Below are positions 17,091 through 26,209 of a DNA stretch of 64,000 nt, one piece after another. Below the pieces are notes generated by a model that was not told where the DNA came from, ran no database searches, and saw nothing but the letters and a program-made list of their open reading frames with translations. The stretch comes from Streptomyces venezuelae ATCC 10712. GTDB lineage: Bacteria > Actinomycetota > Actinomycetes > Streptomycetales > Streptomycetaceae. The stretch spans positions 558,001 through 622,000 of the forward strand of contig NZ_CP029197.1 of assembly GCF_008639165.1 (NCBI RefSeq). Reading direction: 5' to 3'. Position 1 is the stretch's first letter, and each line of letters starts with the position of its first letter. The position numbers and the translations under genes were made by a program.

Positions 17091-18695
17091 GTGCGCTTTC
17101 TACTTCTGAGCGGGCTCGGGCCCGCGAACCTCAATTCGCCCTATCTGGAGGGTTCGCTTTTCACGGCGCACCCCTCCGAAGCGGCCAGGGAAATGCTCCG
17201 GAGGGCCGGAAGCGCCGACCTCTCCCTGGGACGGCTCGCCTTCGACCAGCACGGCCGGAGGTACGCGCTGCTCAGGCCGCGCGCGGACACGACGCCGCAC
17301 CTCACGACCGTCACCCTGCTGTCGATCCTGGAGAACAGCGGCCACTCGTTCGAGCGGCTGGACCTGGAGGACGTCTGGGAGGGCCGCGCGAAGGCTCCGG
17401 CCGGCGACGTGGACGTGGTGCTCCTTTCGACCACGTACATCTGGAACGGACCGATCCTCGGTTCGGCCGTGCGGTGGGTCCGGGAGAACCTGCCGGGGAC
17501 CCGGATCGTGGCCGGCGGACAGTTCACGAACCTCAAGTTCATGGCGGCCATGCGGGACCATCCGGAGATCGTCGCCGTGGTGCGCGGCGACGGCGAGATC
17601 GCCCTGCCCAGGACGCTGGACGCGCTGGCCGGACGGGGTGAGCTGAGCGCCGTGCCGAACCTCGTGTGGCGCGACGAGGAAAACATCCGGATCAATCCGA
17701 CGGAGTACGTCGACATCGAGGAGTTCCCGTCCCCGCTCGTCCTCGGCGACCAGCCGATCGTCCCGTACGAGTCGATGCGCGGCTGTCCCTTCGACTGCAA
17801 ATTCTGTTCGTTTCCCGCGGCTTCACCGAAATGGCGCTACAAGTCCGCGGAGAAGATACGCGACGACTGGATCTCCTATGCCGACCGGAACGGCGCGGAC
17901 GTCATTTCGGCCATGGATTCGACCTTCACCATTCCGCCGACCCGGCTGCGCCGGCTCCTGGAGATCCTGCCCGATTCCGGAGTTCCTCGGTGGGAGGGGT
18001 TCAGCCGGGCCAACACGATCAACTCGGCGGAACTCGTCGCGGGCCTCAAGGCGGCGCACTGCTTCCAGCTGCACATCGGTTTCGAGTCGATGAACGACGA
18101 CACGCTGAAGCGGATGAGCAAGCGGGTCTCGGTCAAGCAGAACCGCCGGGCGGTCGAGCTGCTGAGCGAGAGCGAGCTGTCGTACTACGGCCTGTTCATC
18201 GTCGGCTATCCGGGCGAGGACCCGGGGATGTTCCAGGACACCCAGGACTACCTCCTGCGGGAGTACTCCGGGCACTTCGCGCTGTCCCGGTTCTCCATCA
18301 CCGACGAGACCATGCCGCTCTGGCAGGACCGGGAGGAGTTGCAGATCGTGGCGGACGACCCCACCGATCCCGCCTCGCCGTGGTCCCACATCGGCATGAA
18401 CAGCGCGCAGGCCGCCCAGCTGTACAAGGAGACCCTCGACAAGGTGCGGCTCACCAACGACAAGGCGGTGCTGAGTCTGTGGCAGCACGACTACCAGCAC
18501 TGGCTGATGCCCCGTCATGACTTCGCCACCAACATCGCCGTGGAGAAGTGCCTGGAGCGGATGAGCATGGCGCCGGTCGACCACACGGACCTCGACGCGG
18601 GTGCGGCCGTCATCCGGGACAGCCTGCACCGGCTCCAGGACCACGGCGTCGAACTCGCCCCGGCGGGCCAGACGCTGGTGTGCGACCCGGTCTGA
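17091..18695 (+). CDS. Cobalamin-binding radical SAM methylase (class B), thiazoline C-methylation
   Basis: This 534-aa enzyme has an N-terminal B12-binding-like Rossmann domain (~70-190) and a radical SAM core with RGCPFDCKFCSF, giving cluster ligands Cys232, Cys236 and Cys239. The arrangement is that of class B methylases, which use methylcobalamin to methylate unactivated carbon. In the published S. venezuelae watasemycin work, loss of the class B homologue abolished watasemycin but not thiazostatin, so it methylates the finished thiazoline. It starts with GTG at 17091 after AGGAGAGC. It stands alone, divergent from the ABC operon, and ends at a strong terminator. Confidence 0.88.
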   Translation: MRFLLLSGLGPANLNSPYLEGSLFTAHPSEAAREMLRRAGSADLSLGRLAFDQHGRRYALLRPRADTTPHLTTVTLLSILENSGHSFERLDLEDVWEGRAKAPAGDVDVVLLSTTYIWNGPILGSAVRWVRENLPGTRIVAGGQFTNLKFMAAMRDHPEIVAVVRGDGEIALPRTLDALAGRGELSAVPNLVWRDEENIRINPTEYVDIEEFPSPLVLGDQPIVPYESMRGCPFDCKFCSFPAASPKWRYKSAEKIRDDWISYADRNGADVISAMDSTFTIPPTRLRRLLEILPDSGVPRWEGFSRANTINSAELVAGLKAAHCFQLHIGFESMNDDTLKRMSKRVSVKQNRRAVELLSESELSYYGLFIVGYPGEDPGMFQDTQDYLLREYSGHFALSRFSITDETMPLWQDREELQIVADDPTDPASPWSHIGMNSAQAAQLYKETLDKVRLTNDKAVLSLWQHDYQHWLMPRHDFATNIAVEKCLERMSMAPVDHTDLDAGAAVIRDSLHRLQDHGVELAPAGQTLVCDPV

Positions 18696-18716
18696 ACCGG
18701 GAGCGGAGGAGCAGGG

Positions 18717-18747
18717 CGGCGCGGCGGGCCGGAAGCCCGCCGCGCCG
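18717..18747. terminator. Bidirectional terminator between convergent genes
   Basis: A perfect 13-bp stem (CGGCGCGGCGGGC and its complement) with loop CGGAA lies between the radical SAM methylase and the convergent PchK-like gene. Confidence 0.8.
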
Positions 18748-18780
18748 TCGCGCCGCCGACCGGAAGACGTCACGGCCGGC

Positions 18781-19995
18781 TCAGAGCACACCCTCCTCCA
18801 TGACGAGGTCCCCCGGCTCGGCCGCCCCTGCGTGCCCGTCGCCGGAGAGGGTCACGAGCGTGCCCGGCAAGTGCCGCCGCAGCGCGTCCAGGACACCCCG
18901 GGCGGGCAGCACCCGGGCCGCCCGGTGCGCACCCCGGGGGACCCGCCCCCGGGCCACCTCACGGGCCGCGACCGCGCCCACCACGCCGGTCATCGCCGAT
19001 CCGTCCTCGCCCCGGATCACCACCCGCCGCCGCACCGGGGCGCCGTCCGGGCCGGGGAACTCCAGCTCGCCGCCGAGCAGGTGGTACGGGGAGCGGCCGA
19101 GCGCGTCGAGGGTGCTGGCCCGCACGACACCGGCCGCCCGCTCGCGCAGACCGCCGTCCGCGCCGTCCGTGGCCGCCCCCGGGGCCGTGCTGCCCGCGCC
19201 TCCGCCACCCCCCGCCCCGGCGCTCCCCGGCCGTTCCTCACCCGCCCGGTACCGGTTCAGGGCGTCGAGCAGGTGCCGCCCGTCGAAGGCGTTGTACCAG
19301 CGGGCCTCGGCGAGGCCGAGGGTGCGGGCCTGGCCCACCAGCTCCTGGGTGAGGTAGGGGTACGTGGTCACCGGGTGCGGCGCCCCCGCCACCAGCCGCT
19401 CCTCCGCGCCCCGCAGGGCCCCGTGCACCACGCGCCCGTCGCGCCACTGGGCGCGGGGCGTGCCGTAGGACCGGTCGAGGCTGAGCAGGTAGTCGGTGGC
19501 GCCGGTGAGGGTGAACGCGCCGAGCGACACGTAGTACCCGGTGAAGCGGGCGGTCCCCGGCGGTTCCCGCCCGTCCACCAGGAGCCGGGGCAGCACCCCG
19601 GAGAGCCCGGGCGAGAGCCCGGCCGACAGGACCGCCGTACGCTCGTCCGGCGGGGCAGGAGCGGGGCCGCAGCCGTCCATCACGTCCACGTAGTCGGCCC
19701 CGGCGGCGGCCGCCGCCCGGCGGGGGCGGTCGGCCAGTTCGTAGGCGGGGCCCGCGCAGTGGAGCAGGACGTCGCAGCCGCGGGCGAAGCGCTCCAGGCT
19801 CGCGTCGGACCGGGCGTCGGCTTCGCGCGCCTCGGCGCTCCCGCCCAGGGCGGCGGCCTGCCGGGCCGCCGCCGCGTGGTCCCGGCCGCCGATCCGCAGC
19901 CGGAACTCGCCCTCCGCCGCGAGGACCCGGGCCGCGGCGGCGCCCACGGCCCCGTACCCGCCGAGGATCCCGATCAGGGGCGTCCCGCCGTTCAC
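18781..19995 (-). CDS. PchK-like thiazoline reductase homologue 2
   Basis: This 404-aa Rossmann-fold oxidoreductase (GILGGYGAVGAAAARVL) of the saccharopine-dehydrogenase-like family should reduce the second thiazoline to a thiazolidine with NADPH, as PchK does for enantio-pyochelin. It starts with GTG at 19995, overlapping the PchF-like NRPS stop (GTGA), so enzyme and synthetase are made together. This coupling makes it the more likely essential copy of the two homologues. The middle segment YVDVMDGCGP and GYYVSLGAFTLTGATDYLL differ from copy 1. A low-complexity Gly/Ala stretch (~270-290) interrupts the C-terminal half. Confidence 0.82.
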   Translation of the reverse strand: MNGGTPLIGILGGYGAVGAAAARVLAAEGEFRLRIGGRDHAAAARQAAALGGSAEAREADARSDASLERFARGCDVLLHCAGPAYELADRPRRAAAAAGADYVDVMDGCGPAPAPPDERTAVLSAGLSPGLSGVLPRLLVDGREPPGTARFTGYYVSLGAFTLTGATDYLLSLDRSYGTPRAQWRDGRVVHGALRGAEERLVAGAPHPVTTYPYLTQELVGQARTLGLAEARWYNAFDGRHLLDALNRYRAGEERPGSAGAGGGGGAGSTAPGAATDGADGGLRERAAGVVRASTLDALGRSPYHLLGGELEFPGPDGAPVRRRVVIRGEDGSAMTGVVGAVAAREVARGRVPRGAHRAARVLPARGVLDALRRHLPGTLVTLSGDGHAGAAEPGDLVMEEGVL

Positions 19996-22900
19996 CGGCC
20001 GTCCTCCGCGAGCAGTGCGCGGGCCACGGCCGCGGCGTGCGGCGGCTGGACGCAGGAGAAGTGGTCGCCGGGCACGTCGACGACCCGTAGGCCCGCGCCG
20101 CACACCTGCTGCCAGTAGTCGGTCATGTCGCGGTGCATGCCGGGGAAGATCTCCGCCTCGCCGGTCTGCCGGACGAAGGTGGCGGGCAGGTCGCTGGGCG
20201 TCGCCTCGTGCGAGGCGACGGAGACGAGGCTGTGCTTGACGATGGCGTAGAGCCGGGACAGCCGTTCCTCGGAGCGGAGTTCGGCGTCCTCGACCGGCAT
20301 CGACGCGCCGATGGCCCGCAGCCGTTCCTCCTGGGGCCGCCCGGCGAGCAGCCGGAAGGCCCGCAGGGCCTCCTGTCCCTTCGCGGTCAGCAGCGGTTCC
20401 GGCCGGTCGACGAGGCTGCCGGGCGGCACCGTGTTCCCGAAGTGCTCGGTGGTGGCGCGGACGAGCTCGCGGGTCGCCGTCTCGTCCCGGGGGTAGCCGA
20501 GGCCGACCAGGTCGGCCCGCATGAGCCGGGCGAAGATGTACTCGGCGAGGAGGTCGTCCTCGACGAGGTACGGCACGCGGTAGCTGCTGATGACGGTGAG
20601 GCCGGTGACCTCTGCGCCGGCGGCGGTGAGGCGCCGGGCGAGTTCGGGGACGAGCAGTCCGCCCATGCAGTAGCCGACGAGGTGGACCCGTCCGAGCCCC
20701 TCGGCGAGCAGTGCCTCGGCGTGCCGTTCGGCGAGTTCGGCGACCTGGGTGCGCGGGTCCGCCTTGAGGAAGGCGTCGATGTCGTCGACGACGAGACCTG
20801 CCAGCGGCAGCCGGTCCGCGAGCTCGCGGATGACCGAGCGGTACGGGATGAGGGTGCCGGTCCCGTCGTGCACGAGGACCCGGGTGGCGGTGCCCGGGGC
20901 GGCGGCGGCGCCGTCGGCGATCCGGACGAGCGGGGAGGCGGGGGCCGTTCCGGCGAGGCCGGGCAGGCCGCCTCGTGCGGCGCCGAGGTGGCCGGCCAGG
21001 GCCGCCACGGTGGGCCGGTTCATCACGAGGCGCAGCAGGTCGTCCCATTCGAGGTCGGCGGCCTCGGGGAGCCGTTCACGCATCCGGGTGACGAGCCGGG
21101 CCACCAGGAGGGAGTCGCCGCCGAGGTCGAAGAAGCCGGCGTCGCGGCTGACGGTGGTGACCGGGAGCACCTCGGTCCACAGGGCGGCCAGGGTCTGTTC
21201 GAGGCCGGGGCGGGGTGCGTCGCCGCCGTCGTCGACCCGCCCCCGGGCGGTGGAGGCGGTCCAGGCGTCGAGGCGGGCGCGGTCGACCTTGCCGTTGGCG
21301 GTGAGCGGGACGCGGTCCACGATCTGGAGTTCGGTCGGGATCATGTATCCGGGGAGCCGGTCGGCGAGGTGGGCGGTGAGTGCCTCGGGCCGGAGCCGGG
21401 TCCGGTCGGCCTTGAAGCGGGAGGCGAAGACGTGCTGGCCGATCCGGGAGAGCGGGCTGTTGTCCTCGGGGAGGCAGAAGGCGACCTCGGCGCCGGCGGC
21501 GCGGAGCATCCGGAGCCACTGTTCGCGGCCGAAGAAGGTCTGGCCGGTCTCGCGGCGTTCGTCCTCGAAGCCGTGGAGGCCGGCGTTGAACTCCATGGAG
21601 GTCATGACGTGGTACGCGTCGCGGGTGGCCTCGATGAAGACGAGCCAGCCGCCGGGGGCGAGGAGTTCGCGGAGCCGTGTGAGGACCCGCTCGGCGTGCA
21701 CGGAGTTGTGCAGCACGTTGGCGAGGAGGATCACGTCGAAGGAGTTGGGGGCGAGGCCCTGGGCGCGGTAGTCGCGGTTGAGGTCGAAGAGGCCGTACCG
21801 GACCCAGGGGTGGTCCTGGAACTTCTCCTGGGCTGCGGTGAGGAAGAAGTGGGAGAGGTCGGTGAACAGGTAGTCGACGTCCAGGTCGTCGAGTTCGGGC
21901 ACGAGGACGGTGCTGGTGCCGCCGACCCCGGCGCCGATCTCCAGGAGCCGCAGCGGTTCGGGGCCGGTGTGGCGTCCGGCGATCTCGCGCAGGGCCGCCA
22001 CGACGACCGCGTTGTTGTGCCGGCTGATCAGGTTGTCGCGGTAGGCGGCCTCGGCGGTCTCCAGGCGGCCCTCGGGGAAGAGCAGCGTCTTCAGGTCGAT
22101 CTCGTTGCGCACGAGACGGGCGAGGTGCTGTTCGGAGACGCGGTGGTAGCGGACGAGTTCGGCGCCCCAGCGGATGCGGGGTTCGAGCGCGTCGATGCGG
22201 TCGAGGACGCCGTCGTGCTCCTCCCGCGTTCCCTCGCGCAGCCGCCGGTAGCGGCCGGTGTCGGCGTCCTGCTCCACCCGGCCCTCCTGCTCCAGGGCGT
22301 TGAGCCAGCGCCGTACCAGGTAGTGGTTCTCGGGGGCGGCGCCGACGGCCTCGATGACCTCCTCGGCGGTGTGCTCGGCCGCGGCGTCCGGGAAGAGCCC
22401 GCAGGACCGGAAGAGCAGTGCCATCGACTGGAGGGCGGACACGTCGAGGAGTTCGACCATCTCCGCCACTTCCGCCTCCGCCACGGCACGGACCGCGGCG
22501 GTGACGCCGGCGGCGGCCTTCTCCTTCAGCGCGGCGGGGAGTTCGGGGGCGCCGGTCCTGCCGGGTTCGGCGAAGGCGACCAGCCGGCGGGCGCCGCCCT
22601 CGCCCTGGACGGCGGCCGCGGCGGCCTCGACGGCGGGGTGGGACTGGAGCGCCGCCTCGACCTCGGCGAGTTCGACGCGGTGGCCGTTGAGCTTGACCTG
22701 CCGGTCGACGCGGCCGAGGAACTCGATGGCGCCGTCGTCGAGGCGGCGGCCCATGTCGCCGGTGCGGTAGAGCCGTTCGCCGGAGCCGGGGTGGATCACG
22801 AACCGCTCGGCGGTGCGCTCGGGGTCGCCGAGGTAGCCGAGGGCGAGTCCGGCTCCGCCGATGTACAGCTCGCCGGTGACGTGCGTCGGGCACTCCCGCC

Positions 22901-25472
22901 CGAAGGCGTCGAGGACGTGGAAGCGCTGGTTGGCCAGCGGAGTGCCGTACGGAATGCTGCGGGCGCCGGGCTCGACGGTGGTGACGGGGTGGAAGATCGA
23001 CCAGATGGCCGCCTCGGTGGCGCCGCCCAGGCTCACCACCTGGAGCCCGGGGACGCGGCGCCGGACGGCGTCGGGGAGGGTGACGGGGAGCCAGTCGCCG
23101 GAGAGCAGCGCGAGCCGCAGCCGGGAGACGTCCACGCCGGGGGCGGTGCGGAGGTACTCCTCCAGCATCTGCATCTGCGCGGGGACGGAGTTCCACAGGG
23201 TGACGGCGTGGCCGGCGAGGAGTTCGGCCCAGTGCCCGGGGTCGCCGCGGCGCTCGGCGTGGGGCAGGACGAGCGCGCCGCCGGTCGTGAGGGGGCCGAA
23301 GACGTCGTAGACCGACAGGTCGAAGCCGAGCTGGGCGAGGCCGAGCACCCGGTCGTCGGCGGTGACGGAGAAGCGGGCGTTGATGTCGTCGACCGTGTTG
23401 AGCGCGGCGGCGTGGCTGATCATCACGCCCTTGGGGGTGCCGGTGGACCCCGAGGTGTAGATGACGTACGCGAGGTCGTCGGGGGTGGCCCGAGGTTCCG
23501 GGTCCACGGCGTCGAAGGGGTCGACGGGGTACAGCGTGTCGACGGCGATCGCCCGGGTGCCGGCGGCGAGGTCCAGGGTGGGCAGCAGCCCCGAGCGGCT
23601 GAGCACCAGGCGCGCCTCGGCGTCGGCGAGGACGGCGTCGCGGCGCAGCGCGGGCTGGGTGGTGTCGACGGGGAGGTAGGCGCCGTCGGCGAGGAGGACG
23701 CCGAGGACCGCGACGATCTGTTCCCAGCCCTTGTCGGTCACGATGCCCACGCGCTCGCCGGGCCGCAGCCCGGCGTCGCGGAGGGCGGCGGCCACGGCGC
23801 GGGCCCGGCCGAGGAGTTCGCCGTAGCCGAGGCTCCTCGCGGTGGTCACCACGGCGGTCCGGTCGGGGGTGCGCCGGGCCTGGTCGACGACGGCGGTGTG
23901 CAGGAGCTGGTGGCGGCGCTCGGCGGTCGTGTCGTTGACCTCGGCGACGATCCGCGCCTGCCGGGCGGGCAGGGGCTGCGGCTCGGCGTCGGTCCAGGCG
24001 GCGCCGTCGACGAGCCGGGTCACGAGGTCGGCGAAGGCGGCGAACATGTCCTCGACCATGCCGTCGGGGAGGACACCCTCGCGGACGTCCCAGTGGGCGA
24101 GGAGGCCGCCGCCGTCCTCCATGACCTGGCAGTCGATCCAGACCTGCGGGGTCTGGGTGATGCCGTGGACCAGTTCGCCGCCGGGCATCAGGGAGGACGT
24201 GGCCGGGTCCCCGGCGGAGCCGCCGACGGTACTGGTGAAGGTGACCGGCAGCAGCGCCTCGGCGCGCCCCCGGCGGCGGGCCAGTTCCCGCAGCACCTCG
24301 ACGCCCGAGCAGAGCCGGTGGTCCATGTCCTCCCAGAGGCGGGCCTGGAGGGTCCGCATCCGGTCGGTGAGCGTCGTCCCTTCGGTGAGGTCCACGGCGA
24401 GCAGGCTGGTGGAGCTGAAGTCGCCGATGACGCGGTCGGCGCCGGGCTGCAGCGGGAGGCGGTTCTGCACGGTGAGGCTGAGGGTGAAGCGGGGGTGGCG
24501 GCTCCAGCGGCCGACGGTCTCGGCGAAGGCCTGCAGCAGGACGCCGGAGGGGGTGACTCCGGCCTCGGTGGCGCGCCGGGCCAGGGTCTGCCACCGGTCG
24601 GGGTCCAGCCGCAGCCCGTGCCGGGTGAAGCGCGGCGGGGCGGCCAGGGCGTCGGGCCGCAGCGGCAGGTCGGGGGCGGGCGGGAGCTCGTCGATCCGGG
24701 ACCACCAGTAGGCGCGGTCGCGGCGGTGGCGGGCGCCCTCGCGGGCCCGGCCGGCGGCGAGGACGTAGTCGCGGAAGGTGGCGCCCGGCGGCTCCGGCGG
24801 CCGGGCGCCGGTACACAGGTCCGACAGCTCGGCGAGGAGCAGCCGGATGCTGCTGTAGTCGCAGATGAGGAGGTCGACGGCGACGTGCAGGAGCAGGGCC
24901 CGGTCGGTCTCGCTGACGCGGACCTCGAACAGCGGCCACTGCTCGGTGGGCCGCACCTGGTGGGACATCTCGCCCCGGGTGGCCTCCAGGGCGGCGGCCT
25001 CGTCGACGGCGCCGCGGAGGTCCTCGTGGCGGACGTGGTAGTGCGGGACCTCGGGGAGGACCCGCTGGTGGCCCTCGGCGGAGACGACGGCGCGGAGCAT
25101 GGAGTGGCGCCGGACCAGTTCGTTCCAGGCGTCCTCGACCCGCGTGACGCCCCAGTGCGGGAGGGCGATCTCGAGGTAGCCGTGGCAGGCCACGCCGCCG
25201 TAGTCGAAGGCCTCGCTCCGGCCGAGCAGATAGGCCGCCTGCACGTCGGTGAGCGGGAAGGGCTCGTGGGCCGCCGCCGGGTCGGCCTCGGTGGCGGGAC
25301 CGTACTCCTCCGCGTGCAGCAGGGCGAGGACGGCGTCGCGGTGGGTGCGGAGCGCGTCGAGCCGCTCCGGTGTCATCACCCCGCGGGGCGCGCGATAGCG
25401 GAGCTTGCCCTCCTCCTCGTACAACACCACTCCGGCCGCGTTCAGCTCGGCCACGAACTCCCCGACATTCAT
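19992..25472 (-). CDS. NRPS 2, PchF-like: docking-Cy-A(Cys)-MT-T-TE
   Basis: This 1,826-aa synthetase adds, cyclises and methylates the second cysteine and releases the product. Domains: a TubC-like N-terminal docking domain (1-52); Cy ~70-490 with DxxxxDxxS at Asp200/Asp205/Ser208; A ~500-1000 (YTSGSTGTPKG; FDLSVYD/WNSVP/LLSGDW/AAIWS as in cysteine domains); a complete methyltransferase (LEIGAGVGGTS); carrier FFDLGGDS; and a thioesterase with nucleophile motif GYCMGG, where Cys ~1602 replaces the usual serine, and GDHFS with His ~1804. Start is ATG 25472 (GAGGAAGGGC upstream). Only the methyltransferase here keeps a proper SAM motif, so it probably makes the N-methyl group and perhaps the thiazolidine C-methyl group. 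Confidence 0.94.
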   Translation of the reverse strand: MNVGEFVAELNAAGVVLYEEEGKLRYRAPRGVMTPERLDALRTHRDAVLALLHAEEYGPATEADPAAAHEPFPLTDVQAAYLLGRSEAFDYGGVACHGYLEIALPHWGVTRVEDAWNELVRRHSMLRAVVSAEGHQRVLPEVPHYHVRHEDLRGAVDEAAALEATRGEMSHQVRPTEQWPLFEVRVSETDRALLLHVAVDLLICDYSSIRLLLAELSDLCTGARPPEPPGATFRDYVLAAGRAREGARHRRDRAYWWSRIDELPPAPDLPLRPDALAAPPRFTRHGLRLDPDRWQTLARRATEAGVTPSGVLLQAFAETVGRWSRHPRFTLSLTVQNRLPLQPGADRVIGDFSSTSLLAVDLTEGTTLTDRMRTLQARLWEDMDHRLCSGVEVLRELARRRGRAEALLPVTFTSTVGGSAGDPATSSLMPGGELVHGITQTPQVWIDCQVMEDGGGLLAHWDVREGVLPDGMVEDMFAAFADLVTRLVDGAAWTDAEPQPLPARQARIVAEVNDTTAERRHQLLHTAVVDQARRTPDRTAVVTTARSLGYGELLGRARAVAAALRDAGLRPGERVGIVTDKGWEQIVAVLGVLLADGAYLPVDTTQPALRRDAVLADAEARLVLSRSGLLPTLDLAAGTRAIAVDTLYPVDPFDAVDPEPRATPDDLAYVIYTSGSTGTPKGVMISHAAALNTVDDINARFSVTADDRVLGLAQLGFDLSVYDVFGPLTTGGALVLPHAERRGDPGHWAELLAGHAVTLWNSVPAQMQMLEEYLRTAPGVDVSRLRLALLSGDWLPVTLPDAVRRRVPGLQVVSLGGATEAAIWSIFHPVTTVEPGARSIPYGTPLANQRFHVLDAFGRECPTHVTGELYIGGAGLALGYLGDPERTAERFVIHPGSGERLYRTGDMGRRLDDGAIEFLGRVDRQVKLNGHRVELAEVEAALQSHPAVEAAAAAVQGEGGARRLVAFAEPGRTGAPELPAALKEKAAAGVTAAVRAVAEAEVAEMVELLDVSALQSMALLFRSCGLFPDAAAEHTAEEVIEAVGAAPENHYLVRRWLNALEQEGRVEQDADTGRYRRLREGTREEHDGVLDRIDALEPRIRWGAELVRYHRVSEQHLARLVRNEIDLKTLLFPEGRLETAEAAYRDNLISRHNNAVVVAALREIAGRHTGPEPLRLLEIGAGVGGTSTVLVPELDDLDVDYLFTDLSHFFLTAAQEKFQDHPWVRYGLFDLNRDYRAQGLAPNSFDVILLANVLHNSVHAERVLTRLRELLAPGGWLVFIEATRDAYHVMTSMEFNAGLHGFEDERRETGQTFFGREQWLRMLRAAGAEVAFCLPEDNSPLSRIGQHVFASRFKADRTRLRPEALTAHLADRLPGYMIPTELQIVDRVPLTANGKVDRARLDAWTASTARGRVDDGGDAPRPGLEQTLAALWTEVLPVTTVSRDAGFFDLGGDSLLVARLVTRMRERLPEAADLEWDDLLRLVMNRPTVAALAGHLGAARGGLPGLAGTAPASPLVRIADGAAAAPGTATRVLVHDGTGTLIPYRSVIRELADRLPLAGLVVDDIDAFLKADPRTQVAELAERHAEALLAEGLGRVHLVGYCMGGLLVPELARRLTAAGAEVTGLTVISSYRVPYLVEDDLLAEYIFARLMRADLVGLGYPRDETATRELVRATTEHFGNTVPPGSLVDRPEPLLTAKGQEALRAFRLLAGRPQEERLRAIGASMPVEDAELRSEERLSRLYAIVKHSLVSVASHEATPSDLPATFVRQTGEAEIFPGMHRDMTDYWQQVCGAGLRVVDVPGDHFSCVQPPHAAAVARALLAEDGR

Positions 25473-25686
25473 GATCCGTTGCCCTTCCTCGGCATCGTGC
25501 GCACACCCTGGGACAGGCACGCGAGGAGTGACAGCCTCGTGCAGGGGCCCTGGCGATGTTCTGGATGTCCGGCCGGACGGGCCGAGGGAGGGGTGACGGG
25601 GAGGAGGTCAGGCGCCGGGCGGCGCCCCGGTGCCGGCGGTCGCCGGGCCGCCGGCGACGTCCCCGACCGGGCGGTCCGGAAACGAC
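25473..25686. other. Promoter region upstream of NRPS 2
   Basis: This stretch between the PchF-like gene and the tRNA terminator has no gene. It must carry the promoter of the NRPS 2/PchK operon. I see no copy of the TTrTACGyGTA palindrome here, so this operon may be controlled differently from the ABC/NRPS 1 operon, for example by the SARP. Confidence 0.5.
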
Positions 25687-25722
25687 GACGTGGTGGCCGG
25701 GATGACTCCCGACCACCACGTC
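25687..25722 (-). terminator. Terminator of tRNA-Leu
   Basis: GACGTGGTGG-CCGGGA pairs with TCCCGA-CCACCACGTC as a 16-bp stem with one G-T pair and a 4-base loop, 12 bases beyond the tRNA 3' end on the minus strand, followed by TTT. Confidence 0.8.
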
Positions 25723-25734
25723 GACGAACTGTCG

Positions 25735-25819
25735 TGTCCGAGGGGGGACTTGAACCCCCACGCCCGATAAAGGGCACTAGCACCTCAAGCTAGCGCGTCT
25801 GCCATTCCGCCACCCGGAC
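25735..25819 (-). tRNA. tRNA-Leu (anticodon GAG)
   Basis: The 85-nt minus-strand sequence folds as a class II tRNA with a long variable arm. The acceptor stem pairs GTCCGGG with CTCGGAC (one G-U), the anticodon stem CTAGC/GCTAG holds loop TTGAGGT (anticodon GAG), and the T arm has GGTTCAAGTCC. Discriminator A is at 25735 and CCA is not encoded. It reads CUC/CUU leucine codons. It marks the right border of the thiazoline cluster. A weak TATATT box lies about 47 bp upstream (25866-25871). Confidence 0.95.
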
Positions 25820-26027
25820 AAGGTGTGCGTCGCGGTGAGCGGTGATCACCCGCAGCGACAAGATGAATATATCAGGGCTCTGACCTGCGATTCACCTCCG
25901 TTTCCGATCTCCGGACTTCCTCTGGCCGGGGGGTGCGCATGAGACACCGCTTCGGGGGCAAACGCGGGAGTGTCAAGGGCGTGCCCCGGATCGAGGCCCC
26001 GCCCCCTGATGACCCGGAGGTGTCGTC

Positions 26028-26183
26028 ATGGTCCCGCTCCTGCTCGTCCTGCTGCTGATCCTCGTCCTCTTCGGCGCCGGGTTCGCCGTCGAGGTGCTCT
26101 GGTACATCGCCCTCGCCGTGCTGGTGCTCTGGGTGCTCGGCTTCTTCATGCGCGCCGGGAACGGCCGCTGGTACCGGTGGTGA
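26028..26183 (+). CDS. Small hydrophobic membrane protein (51 aa)
   Basis: The 51-aa product is almost entirely hydrophobic, with two predicted membrane segments (residues ~2-20 and ~23-40) and a basic/aromatic tail (GRWYRW). Streptomyces genomes commonly carry such a 'hydrophobic protein' with a WYRW-like end; the function is unknown. The ATG at 26028 follows CCGGAGGTGTCGTC. Its stop lies just before a hairpin shared with the convergent SulP gene. Confidence 0.75.
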   Translation: MVPLLLVLLLILVLFGAGFAVEVLWYIALAVLVLWVLGFFMRAGNGRWYRW

Positions 26184-26190
26184 ACCGGGT

Positions 26191-26209
26191 CCCGGGCCTC
26201 AGGCCCGGG
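26191..26209. terminator. Compact hairpin overlapping the SulP stop codon
   Basis: CCCGGGCC and GGCCCGGG form a perfect 8-bp stem whose three-base loop is the complement of the SulP stop codon. It sits between two convergent genes and probably terminates both. Confidence 0.6.

Noticed and set aside
20133-25793. 1,886-residue open frame on the plus strand
   Set aside because: It is the antisense shadow of the PchF-like NRPS; high third-position GC keeps the opposite frame open. No domain is recognisable in it.
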